NCBI GenBank assembly: GCA_905234195.1 | Contig: CAJOFR010000005.1 | Location: 25,715 to 89,714, forward strand | DNA length: 64,000 nucleotides | Reading direction: 5' to 3' | DNA from: an uncultured Selenomonadaceae bacterium | GTDB lineage: Bacteria > Bacillota > Negativicutes > Selenomonadales > Selenomonadaceae | In this document: positions 8,512 through 16,323 of the stretch, piece by piece | How the letters are laid out: every line of letters begins with the position of its first letter | Position numbering within the stretch: position 1 is the stretch's first letter | The notes under the pieces: generated by a model | Told to the model about the DNA's origin: nothing | The model's input: the letters and a program-made list of their open reading frames with translations, nothing else | The model's database searches: none | Program-made: the position numbers and the translations under genes

Positions 8512-10011
8512 ATGAAACCTTTGAACTTATTCCTAATTATTTTTGCGACTCTCATTGCATTTGCACCGATTGTTCACGCCGAAGAATCCAACGTTCAAAT
8601 TATCAACCTCAGCTTTAATTCTGCAAAACATTTTAAGTTGGACGGTAATATCTCCAGAGTTTTTATCGGCAGTTCGGAAATTGCTACGGCAGTTCAACTT
8701 TCGCCGTCCCTGAATGAATTTGTCGTCACCGGTCACGGCGAAGGCTCGACGACGCTTTTCATTTGGACTGTTGACGGCACGAAGTACGAATACATTATCA
8801 ACGTCACTAAGGAGGAAACTGCACAGGCGACGGCTATCGAAAAGGCGATTGGTTTGCCCGACGTCCACGTTAAAAAAGTTGAGAACAGGATACTTTTAAC
8901 CGGCACCGTCAGAAATCAGTACGAAAGAAATTTTGCCGTTCAGACTGCGCGGCTTTACGTCGGTAGCGGCAGCGGGAGCAGCTTGAGTTTTGGCAGCACG
9001 GTCAATACTTCGTTGACGCCGCAAAGTTCTGTTTCTACAAGTTCTTCGAGTACTCTCGCCGAAAATAATAAAGTTGAGGAAGGCGGAAACGTTATCGACC
9101 TCTTGCAGATGTTGCAGCCGACACAGATTCGCCTTGAGGCGCAGATTATTGCAATAAACCCGCAAGATATAAAAAATTTGGGGATTGACTACGGCGGGAG
9201 CGATCCTTCAGGCAGCCCCGGAATTTTTGCGGCGGGCGAAAGCTACGCGGGAGTGAGCTTTAGAAATAATCCGTGGCGTTGGTTGACTGAAAGACGCGCC
9301 AATATTAATTTGTCGATTAGAGCACTTATCACGCAGAATAGGGCGAAACTTCTTTCGCGCCCAAGCATAATGACGATGAGCGGCGAAGAGGCAGTTATTC
9401 ATGTCGGCGGGAAAATTCCCTACATTACATACGTTAATAATTCTTCCCACACAGAGTGGCAACAATACGGAATTATTTTACAGCTGAAACCTCTTGTCGA
9501 CGCAGACAACCGTATCGTCTCCGCAGTTCATGCCGAAGTCAGCAGCATAAGCAGTGAAAATGTACAAGGCTACCCGATTATCGAACAGCGGCGCGCAGAT
9601 TCTGTGGTGACAATGAATCCCGGTTCGACAATGATAATTGGCGGGCTTATGGACTCTTCAGAAAGAAAGGTCGTCAGAAAAATTCCTCTGATTGGAGATA
9701 TTCCGATAATCGGCGAATTTTTCAAGTACTCTTCAAAGCGGAAGGACAAGCAGGAATTGATTATCCTCGTGACGCCGTATCTTGTAGACGATTATGGAAG
9801 TTCGTACGCGGGTATGTCCAATCAAATGCGGGATTATTATCATCAGGGGCAGCGCGAAAAATACAGTCTCAATGACGTCGATTTGAATGAGCCGCCGCCG
9901 CCCGAAGAGCCCGCAAAAAAGAAAAAGGTTAAACAAAATAATTCAAACGTCAACGATTCAGCCGACGCACCGTTTGGTGAGGATGACCAACATAACCAAC
10001 ATCAAAACTAA
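8512..10011 (+). CDS. cpaC: Tad/Flp pilus outer-membrane secretin CpaC/RcpA
   Basis: Forms the outer-membrane pore through which the Flp pilus emerges, 499 residues. A signal peptide (MKPLNLFLIIFATLIAFAP...HAEES) is clear. Residues 30-100 match the N-terminal secretin/CpaC domain (KHFKLDGNISRVFIGSSEIA). A BON-like segment follows (ILLTGTVRN). The conserved secretin barrel spans about 205-420, with RLEAQIIAINPQD, LLSRPSIMTMSGEEA and the terminal GGLMDSSERK...IPLIGDIPIIGEFF. Its presence is direct evidence for an outer membrane. The tail is Pro/Lys/Asn rich. Confidence 0.93.
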   Translation: MKPLNLFLIIFATLIAFAPIVHAEESNVQIINLSFNSAKHFKLDGNISRVFIGSSEIATAVQLSPSLNEFVVTGHGEGSTTLFIWTVDGTKYEYIINVTKEETAQATAIEKAIGLPDVHVKKVENRILLTGTVRNQYERNFAVQTARLYVGSGSGSSLSFGSTVNTSLTPQSSVSTSSSSTLAENNKVEEGGNVIDLLQMLQPTQIRLEAQIIAINPQDIKNLGIDYGGSDPSGSPGIFAAGESYAGVSFRNNPWRWLTERRANINLSIRALITQNRAKLLSRPSIMTMSGEEAVIHVGGKIPYITYVNNSSHTEWQQYGIILQLKPLVDADNRIVSAVHAEVSSISSENVQGYPIIEQRRADSVVTMNPGSTMIIGGLMDSSERKVVRKIPLIGDIPIIGEFFKYSSKRKDKQELIILVTPYLVDDYGSSYAGMSNQMRDYYHQGQREKYSLNDVDLNEPPPPEEPAKKKKVKQNNSNVNDSADAPFGEDDQHNQHQN

Positions 10012-10039
10012 ATCTTTAGAAAAGGAGGTTGATTCTTTA

Positions 10040-10885
10040 ATGGCAGAAGGACGTAGCAGCATTGTTATCAGCATTTTCAGCACAAGCTCCGGCATAGGCA
10101 AAACAATCACTGCCATTAATTTGGCGGCAGGTTTGGCGAAGGAAGGATATGCCGTCTGTCTTGTGGATCTCGATTTGCAATTCGGAGATATTGTCAATTA
10201 TCTCAGACTCAATCCAAAACACACAATCGCCGATGCGCAAATGAGCATGCAGATTAACGAGAAAAATTTTAACGTAACGGATTACTTGACGGATTATTAT
10301 CACGAAGACGGAAAAGGAAACAGTTGCAAATTTTCGGTTTTGGCTCCGCCGCGAACGATTTACGACGCCTATGTTATCGACGTCGAATTTGTCGAAAGGA
10401 TGATAAGGCGGCTGAATTATTTCGATTTCGTCGTGCTGGATCTGAATGCGGCGTTCAGCGCACTGAATTTGGCGATGCTTGACATGAGCACGATTATTAA
10501 TTTTATCGGCGTCATTGATTTTTTGCCGTCGGTGAAAAATTTTAAAATCGGTTACGATACGCTGATTCGTTTTGAGTACGAGGAAAGTAAAATCCGTCTC
10601 GTGGAAAACCGCGCCGATTCCCAAAAACTTATAGACGGGCGCGACGTTGAACGGCTACTCGGCGAACGTTTCTTTCACAGGTTGCCGAATGATTTTCGCT
10701 CGGTGAGTAAATCTATCAACGAAGGTTGTCCGCTTATGTTCGCTGCTCCTTCTTCGCCGCTGACAAAAAGTTTTATGGATTTGGCGGGCGAATATACAGT
10801 TCGGCACGACGACGAAGAAATTGCCGCTGAAGTTCCCGTGCAAAACGACGGTATCTTTTCCAGATTCTTTAGTATGTTCAGTTGA
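10040..10885 (+). CDS. TadZ/CpaE-like ATPase, first copy (MinD/ParA fold)
   Basis: 281-residue MinD/ParA-type protein expected to position the Tad machine at the inner membrane. The ATG at 10040 follows AAAGGAGG (11-base spacing). The P-loop reads FSTSSGIGKTIT: it keeps the terminal GKT but lacks the extra signature lysine of deviant Walker A motifs. VCLVDLDLQFGD is the A' motif, with the second acidic strand at FVVLDLNAAF. The C-terminal domain is divergent from MinD. It lacks the receiver-like N-terminal domain present in the next gene, so the two copies are probably not redundant. Confidence 0.75.
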   Translation: MAEGRSSIVISIFSTSSGIGKTITAINLAAGLAKEGYAVCLVDLDLQFGDIVNYLRLNPKHTIADAQMSMQINEKNFNVTDYLTDYYHEDGKGNSCKFSVLAPPRTIYDAYVIDVEFVERMIRRLNYFDFVVLDLNAAFSALNLAMLDMSTIINFIGVIDFLPSVKNFKIGYDTLIRFEYEESKIRLVENRADSQKLIDGRDVERLLGERFFHRLPNDFRSVSKSINEGCPLMFAAPSSPLTKSFMDLAGEYTVRHDDEEIAAEVPVQNDGIFSRFFSMFS

Positions 10886-10899
10886 GGCAGGTGAATTGA

Positions 10900-12006
10900 T
10901 TGTCTTATAGAGTTGTGCTCGTCGAAAGCGATCCAAAAATTTTGGAGGAACTGAATAACACGCTCAAGAAATCTCCCGATTTTGAAGTTGTCTCGACTTA
11001 CACCAAGGCAAATGACGCGCTGGGGCAGAGCGGCGTTTATAATCCAAAACTCTTTCTGATTGACATTGACAACGCGGAATTTTTGGAGATGTTGCCGGCG
11101 TTCGTGGATATTTACCCGAACAGAATTATTCTCGGCACGATGTCGAGTTGGAATCCGGATTTTGCGCAGAAGGCGGCGGAAGCCAATATCGCCGGTTGCA
11201 TTTTGAAACCCTTCCGCGCGAATGACATAATCGAAGCGATGAATTTGTATCAGCGGCGCGGAAAATTCAAACCTGCGCGAATCGTTTCTTTCTTCAGCCC
11301 GAAAGGTCGTTCCGGTCGAACAACGCTTGCCTCTCTTTTGGCTCTTGACGTCGCGAAAAAAAGCGGGGAGTCCGTCGCGCTGATTGACGCCGACTTGCAA
11401 TTTGGAGACCTGCCGATATTTTTCGACGTCGAACCGGATCATACAGTGGTTGACGCTGTTCACGATATTAAAATGTTGACGCCGGTAACTCTCGCGCCGT
11501 ATTTCCACAAGCTTACCGAAAATGTTTGGCTACTTAGCAGTCCGGATCGTCCGGAATATGCGGAGCTGGTCGACGCCGACGGGCTGGTCAGTGTTATCAG
11601 AATGGCGGGGCATGTCTTCCGATATGTGCTGGTCGATTTGCCGGCGGGCTTTAATCCAATTTCCGTCGCCGTGAGTGATTTTGCCGACACTAATTTTGTC
11701 GTGGCAATGATTAACACCGGTCTGGAGATTGAGCACATGAAACGTAGCTTGAGTCTCTTCAAATCGCGTGTAAGGGAGCACAAAAAAACTTGCCCAATTT
11801 TCACGCGCGTCAATCCCTGCGACGAAGCTCAAAGGGTGAAAATGGAAATGGAGCTGGGCAGTCCAATTATCGCGATTTTTCCGAACGAGTACAACTTGGT
11901 TTCCATTGCGAACAGCGGACAAATTTTGCGCGGGTTGCCGCCGGATACGCTGATGTCACAGACGATTGAAAAATTATCCGAAGAGCTGATGTATGGAGAG
12001 TTGTGA
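10900..12006 (+). CDS. cpaE: TadZ/CpaE ATPase, second copy, with N-terminal receiver-like domain
   Basis: 368 residues from TTG 10900. Residues 1-125 form a receiver-like domain (VVLVESDPKILEELN, LFLIDIDN). Residues 130-360 form a MinD/ParA ATPase domain. The P-loop is FFSPKGRSGRTTLAS: the deviant-Walker signature Lys is present but the usual GK(T) lysine is Arg. ALIDADLQFGDLP and YVLVDLPAGF are the other nucleotide-site strands. TadZ proteins localise Tad pili and often have weak or altered ATPase sites. It starts 14 bases after the first copy and stops 3 bases before tadB. Confidence 0.85.
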   Translation: MSYRVVLVESDPKILEELNNTLKKSPDFEVVSTYTKANDALGQSGVYNPKLFLIDIDNAEFLEMLPAFVDIYPNRIILGTMSSWNPDFAQKAAEANIAGCILKPFRANDIIEAMNLYQRRGKFKPARIVSFFSPKGRSGRTTLASLLALDVAKKSGESVALIDADLQFGDLPIFFDVEPDHTVVDAVHDIKMLTPVTLAPYFHKLTENVWLLSSPDRPEYAELVDADGLVSVIRMAGHVFRYVLVDLPAGFNPISVAVSDFADTNFVVAMINTGLEIEHMKRSLSLFKSRVREHKKTCPIFTRVNPCDEAQRVKMEMELGSPIIAIFPNEYNLVSIANSGQILRGLPPDTLMSQTIEKLSEELMYGEL

Positions 12007-12009
12007 GTC

Positions 12010-12975
12010 ATGATTTTTCTTGCGGCGATTTTAATTGCACTTTCGTTTTCGTCGATGGTGTTTTTGTTGCTGATGTACTTCAAGCGCAGTCAAAGCTTAG
12101 ACATATTCCACAGAATGCGCCGGCACAATACAAAACAGCTCGTCACGAAAAAAGAAGACGTTCGCGAAGAAATTCTCCTGCGCCTGTATAAATTCGTGCA
12201 GAGAATCTCAAAACCGCTGGTAGAAAGAAATTTCGCACAATCTCTTGAATACAAGTTAAGACAAGCAGGATTACCGCTGCTCGGCGGCGAATATATCGTT
12301 ATAGTTTTGATGAGTTCGACGGTCATAGGTTTTCTGGTGTTCCTGGTTACTTTAAGTCCTGTGTTCGCTTTAATCGGCGCGGTGTTGGTTCCCTTGTTTT
12401 ACTGGGCGGTTATCATGACGCTGATAGCAAGACGGCTTAAAGCTTTCACGGAACAGCTCGGCGATTGCCTGATAACAATCTCAAACGCGTTGCGCGCAGG
12501 CTACAGTTTTCAGCAGACAGTTGAAATTATTTCCTCCGAAATGGAACCGCCCATAGGCGAAGAGTTTTCCCGCATGAACCACGATATTTTCATGGGCGTG
12601 CCGCTGGAAGAGGCTCTGGATACCGCGAACAAACGAATAGGCAGTTCGGATTTTGAACTTGTCGTGACGGCGGTGCTCATTCAGCGCGAAGTCGGCGGAA
12701 ATCTGGCGCAGATCCTTGACAACATAAGTTATACTATTATGGAGCGTATCCGCATGAAGCGCGAAATTTTATCGCTCACCGCGCAGGGCAGAATGTCCGC
12801 GTTGGTTTTGCTCGTCCTTCCTTTCGTCGCGGGCGCGGCAATGTACTTTATGAACCATGACAATTTTGTTGCAATGTTCGATGAACCGATTGGGCAAATG
12901 GCGGTGGGGATTTGCATCGTGCTGGAAATTATCGGGTACTTCATAATCAGGCGAATCGTTGACATTGATGTTTGA
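12010..12975 (+). CDS. tadB: Tad pilus inner-membrane platform protein TadB
   Basis: T2SS-F-type membrane protein of 321 residues that, with TadC, couples the TadA motor to pilin polymerisation. An N-terminal TM helix, a cytoplasmic linker, two TM helices (about 100-145) and a T2SSF domain (LGDCLITISNALRAGYSFQQTVEII, MNHDIFMGVPLEEAL, VTAVLIQREVGGNLAQIL) precede two C-terminal TM helices. The adjoining gap holds an inverted repeat ACAGTT/AACTGT (12975-12991) before flp. Confidence 0.9.
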   Translation: MIFLAAILIALSFSSMVFLLLMYFKRSQSLDIFHRMRRHNTKQLVTKKEDVREEILLRLYKFVQRISKPLVERNFAQSLEYKLRQAGLPLLGGEYIVIVLMSSTVIGFLVFLVTLSPVFALIGAVLVPLFYWAVIMTLIARRLKAFTEQLGDCLITISNALRAGYSFQQTVEIISSEMEPPIGEEFSRMNHDIFMGVPLEEALDTANKRIGSSDFELVVTAVLIQREVGGNLAQILDNISYTIMERIRMKREILSLTAQGRMSALVLLVLPFVAGAAMYFMNHDNFVAMFDEPIGQMAVGICIVLEIIGYFIIRRIVDIDV

Positions 12976-13029
12976 CAGTTGCCAAAACTGTTGAATATAA
13001 AATTATTTTGACAAAGGGAGATGATTACT

Positions 13030-13296
13030 TTGTTAAACTATATTTACAATCTCGCTAAAAGCGTTCGGGACAAAATTTCCTCTCTCGGTGAAAAAGGACA
13101 GGGTATGGTCGAGTATGCGATTATCCTTGCCGTTGTGGCTGTCATTGCAGTTGCAGTTTTGGGTACTAGCACCAGTGATGAAAATGACGGAACTCTTGCA
13201 GGCGCGATAAAAGGCGCGTTCGGTACGGCAACTAAAAATATTGATTCAGCTGCTGGCATCACTAAAGATGATGGTAAAGAACCTGGAACCTCATAA
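13030..13296 (+). CDS. flp: Flp/Fap pilin component (major Tad pilin)
   Basis: Small major pilin of the Tad pilus, about 88 residues. The prepilin site is EKGQGMVEYAIILAVVAV: cleavage after Gly leaves a mature N-terminus with Glu5 and Tyr6, the Flp hallmark, then a single hydrophobic helix. The annotated ATG at 13021 abuts the AAAGGGAG site with no spacing, so TTG 13030 (9-base spacing) is the better start. The C-terminal tail (Ser, Thr, Gly, Asp rich) is longer than in many Flp proteins. A terminator follows, which should keep pilin transcripts more abundant than downstream genes. Confidence 0.9.
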   Translation: MLNYIYNLAKSVRDKISSLGEKGQGMVEYAIILAVVAVIAVAVLGTSTSDENDGTLAGAIKGAFGTATKNIDSAAGITKDDGKEPGTS

Positions 13297-13345
13297 TAGT
13301 CGCGTGTTAGATTGAAAAAATAATTTGTCCTGAATAAAAACGGCG

Positions 13346-13377
13346 GAGCCCCCTATTTTTTGGTAGGGGGCTCTTTT
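13346..13377 (+). terminator. Intrinsic terminator/attenuator after flp
   Basis: Perfect 10-bp stem GAGCCCCCTA/TAGGGGGCTC with an 8-base loop followed by TTTT. It sits inside the Tad operon between flp and tadE. The T-run is short, so partial read-through into tadE-tadA-tadC is plausible. Confidence 0.75.
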
Positions 13378-13396
13378 GGCAAACGGGGTGGTGCGC

Positions 13397-13882
13397 ATGA
13401 TTAACAAACAAAATGGTCAGTCCACAGTAGAATTTGCTTTCGTTGTGCCTACACTTATTTTTTTGTTCCTTAGCATTCTTTACATAGGGATAATGTTTTT
13501 AGACTACATTCAGTTCAGCAACGCCGCAAGAGATGCCGCGCGCGATATTTCCCTGCAGGTGGGCACGCTTGAAAGTGCCGCGGAACAGAGAAAAAATATG
13601 GCGGCACAAATAAACGCCCAAAACGAAACTTTGTTGAAAAGATACGCCGTTCAACTGACTAACCTTTATTCCCCGACGTGGGATGTTGTTTTTCTGAAGG
13701 GCGACGGCAGCACGGCAGAAGCGAAGGACGCAGTTGACGTGCAAGTTAATATAACCTTGACGCGGGATGACTTGCCGAGCGCGCTTGAGGCGTTGCATAT
13801 CCTGCCGCGAACTTTGAAGACGATAAGTTACAAGATGAATTTGGAAAGAACGATGGTTATCACTAAGACAGAAGGGTCGTGA
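13397..13882 (+). CDS. tadE: TadE-like pseudopilin
   Basis: Minor pseudopilin of about 161 residues. ATG 13397 is preferred over the upstream TTG because GGGGTGG precedes it and the prepilin-like motif NGQSTVEFAF then lies near the N-terminus, as in TadE/TadF. One hydrophobic helix (VVPTLIFLFLSILYIGIMF) is followed by NAARDAARDIS, typical of TadE, and a periplasmic domain. It is 5 bases from tadA. Probably processed by the divergent prepilin peptidase. Confidence 0.85.
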   Translation: MINKQNGQSTVEFAFVVPTLIFLFLSILYIGIMFLDYIQFSNAARDAARDISLQVGTLESAAEQRKNMAAQINAQNETLLKRYAVQLTNLYSPTWDVVFLKGDGSTAEAKDAVDVQVNITLTRDDLPSALEALHILPRTLKTISYKMNLERTMVITKTEGS

Positions 13883-13886
13883 ACTA

Positions 13887-15350
13887 ATGGCGCGTTCATT
13901 GTCATTGCTGGAGCGTTTAGGCGGGAAAAAACCGGTGGAGCCGCAGAAAAAAGTTGCCGCAGAAAAACCCATGCCCACTTACGACAGCCGCACGAAAAAA
14001 GAATTGGAACTCAACAAGCCGCTGGAGGCGTCGGCGTTCGCGGGCAGACACTCGGCACTTGCCACGTCCGAAAACAAGATGCAGGATTTCAAAATGCAAG
14101 TTCACCGGCGCATAGTCGACGAAATGACGCCCGAAGAACAAGTTTTGATTGCGCAGGGCGAACCGGCGCGCGACCAAATAAAAAATATTATCTCGTCTTA
14201 CAGCGACCGCGAGTTGACAGAAAATTCGACGCTGACTTTGACGCGCGGCGAACGTTTTCAATTAATCGACGACATTTGCGACGAGCTGCTCGGATTGGGT
14301 CCGCTTGAGCCGCTTTTGAAAGACGACAGCATAACCGAGATTATGGTTAATGGACCGAAAAATATTTTTATCGAACAAAAAGGTAAGCTCCTGTTGACGG
14401 ACACGCACTTTCACGACGACGCGCACTTAATGAGCATAATCGAGAGGATTTTGACGCCGCTCGGTCGCCGCGTCGATGAATCTTCCCCGCTGGTTGACGC
14501 GCGCCTTGCCGACGGCTCCCGCGTCAACATAATTATTCCGCCGCTGTCGCTCGTCGGTCCCGCCGTGACGATACGAAAATTTTCAAAGAGAGCGTTGAGT
14601 GTTGACGACCTTGTCAGCTTCGGCACGCTAAGCAAGGAGATGTCGGAGTTTCTTGACGCTTGTGTCAGGGCGCGGCTGAATATTTTGGTGTCGGGCGGCA
14701 CGGGCTCCGGCAAGACGACGACGCTGAACGTGCTCTCCTCTTTTATTCCGGCGACGGACAGAATTGTTACAATCGAAGACGCCGCCGAACTTAAATTGCA
14801 ACAAAGGCACGTCGTCACGCTGGAATCACGCCCCGCCAATCTCGAAGGCAAGGGCGCAATTACGATTCGTGACCTGGTGAAAAATGCGTTGCGCATGCGT
14901 CCGGATAGAATTATCGTCGGCGAAGTTCGCGGCGGGGAGGCGTTGGACATGTTGCAGGCAATGAACACCGGGCACGACGGTTCCTTGACGACGGCGCACG
15001 CGAACAGCCCGCGCGATGTTCTTTCGCGCCTTGAGACGATGGTTTTGATGGCGGGAATGGAGTTGCCGGTTCGCGCAGTCCGCACTCAAGTTTCTTCGGC
15101 GATAGATTTAATTCTACAACAATCTCGTATTCGTGACGGCAGTCGAAAAATCACGTACATTACCGAAGTGCAGGGCATGGAGGGCGACACGATCATTCTG
15201 CAGGATTTATTCCGCTACGTGCAGGATTATATTGACGAGCGCGGAAAATCTGTCGGGCATTATGAGGCGTCGGGGTTGCAACCCGCTTTCCTCGACAAGT
15301 TCAAAATGAACGGAGTAGAGTTGCCGTCGATTTGGCACAGGGGGGAATAA
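13887..15350 (+). CDS. tadA: Tad pilus secretion ATPase TadA/CpaF
   Basis: Cytosolic hexameric motor of the VirB11/secretion ATPase family, 487 residues, powering Flp assembly. An N-terminal region (1-110) precedes the PulE/VirB11 core. Visible motifs are VNGPKNIFIE, Walker A GGTGSGKTTTLN (about residue 270), TIEDAAELKL (Asp box), RMRPDRIIVGEVRGGEA (Walker B region) and the His-box GHDGSLTTAHAN. Length and order match CpaF. It is four bases upstream of tadC. Confidence 0.94.
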   Translation: MARSLSLLERLGGKKPVEPQKKVAAEKPMPTYDSRTKKELELNKPLEASAFAGRHSALATSENKMQDFKMQVHRRIVDEMTPEEQVLIAQGEPARDQIKNIISSYSDRELTENSTLTLTRGERFQLIDDICDELLGLGPLEPLLKDDSITEIMVNGPKNIFIEQKGKLLLTDTHFHDDAHLMSIIERILTPLGRRVDESSPLVDARLADGSRVNIIIPPLSLVGPAVTIRKFSKRALSVDDLVSFGTLSKEMSEFLDACVRARLNILVSGGTGSGKTTTLNVLSSFIPATDRIVTIEDAAELKLQQRHVVTLESRPANLEGKGAITIRDLVKNALRMRPDRIIVGEVRGGEALDMLQAMNTGHDGSLTTAHANSPRDVLSRLETMVLMAGMELPVRAVRTQVSSAIDLILQQSRIRDGSRKITYITEVQGMEGDTIILQDLFRYVQDYIDERGKSVGHYEASGLQPAFLDKFKMNGVELPSIWHRGE

Positions 15351-15354
15351 TTTC

Positions 15355-16323
15355 ATGGAGTTTTGGCTGGCGTTGTTCGTGGGAATTTCTTGGGCGGCGT
15401 TCGTCGGCGGGCTTTTGTACTTGCGGCAAAAACCGGAAATGCAAGTCCGGCGAAGAATGCAAATTTTAATCAAGCGCGCGGAAACTGAAAGAGCAAGGGC
15501 GGCGCGATTAAAGCGGGCGGACGAAAAAAAAGTCGACGTGAAAAAATTTTATCGCCCGTCATTTTATCAGCGGGTTATCTTGCCGATAATTTGGAACGTC
15601 GAAAGAAAACTCCACAAAATGACACCGACGGCGATAGTTGCGATGCTGGAGAACAGAATTTTTCGCGCGGGCAAGCAGGGAGTTTGGAACGTGCAAAGAT
15701 TGGCGGCGGCGTGGATTTTATCAATCGTCGCCGGATTTTTTATTGCGCTGGTAGTCATTCAGCAGACCGATTATCTTATCTCACGACAAATTTTAATTTT
15801 GGCGGTGGGAGGAATTTTCGGCGCGGCGTTTCCATTTTTGGTATTGAATCACAAAATCAGCAAGCGGCAAAAGGAAATGAAAAGACAGCTGCCGGAATTT
15901 TTGGACTTGCTCTGCGTCAGCGTGCAGGCGGGTTTGTCCTTCGACGGAGCCGTCGCAAAAATCACCGCGCGCATGAAAGGTTCACTCACCGACGAATTCA
16001 AACACATGCAGGACGATATAAGATTCGGCATGACAAAACAATACGCAATGACGCAAATGGCAAAACGTTGCGACATGGAAGAAATTTATTTGTTCACGAC
16101 GTCGATAATACAGGCTGAAAAACTCGGCACGAGCATGGCGCAAACTTTGATGATACAGGCGGACAACATGCGCGAACGCCACCGCCAATACGTAAAAACG
16201 GAGGCTATGAAAGCCCCCATTAAAATTATTTTCCCAATGGTCTTATTTATTTTTCCGTCAATATTCGTCGTGCTTTTGATGCCGGCGGTAATCATGCTGA
16301 TAAAAACTCTCGGCAACAATTAA
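15355..16323 (+). CDS. tadC: Tad pilus inner-membrane platform protein TadC
   Basis: 322-residue T2SSF-domain membrane protein, the second platform subunit beside TadB. The N-terminal TM helix (LALFVGISWAAFVGGLLYL) is followed by a basic linker, two TM helices (about 120-165) and the T2SSF domain (LPEFLDLLCVSVQAGLSFDGAVAKI, TTSIIQAEKLGTSMAQTL), then a hydrophobic C-terminus. Its last four bases overlap the convergent tadG-like frame. No TadD or TadF was found nearby. Confidence 0.9.
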   Translation: MEFWLALFVGISWAAFVGGLLYLRQKPEMQVRRRMQILIKRAETERARAARLKRADEKKVDVKKFYRPSFYQRVILPIIWNVERKLHKMTPTAIVAMLENRIFRAGKQGVWNVQRLAAAWILSIVAGFFIALVVIQQTDYLISRQILILAVGGIFGAAFPFLVLNHKISKRQKEMKRQLPEFLDLLCVSVQAGLSFDGAVAKITARMKGSLTDEFKHMQDDIRFGMTKQYAMTQMAKRCDMEEIYLFTTSIIQAEKLGTSMAQTLMIQADNMRERHRQYVKTEAMKAPIKIIFPMVLFIFPSIFVVLLMPAVIMLIKTLGNN

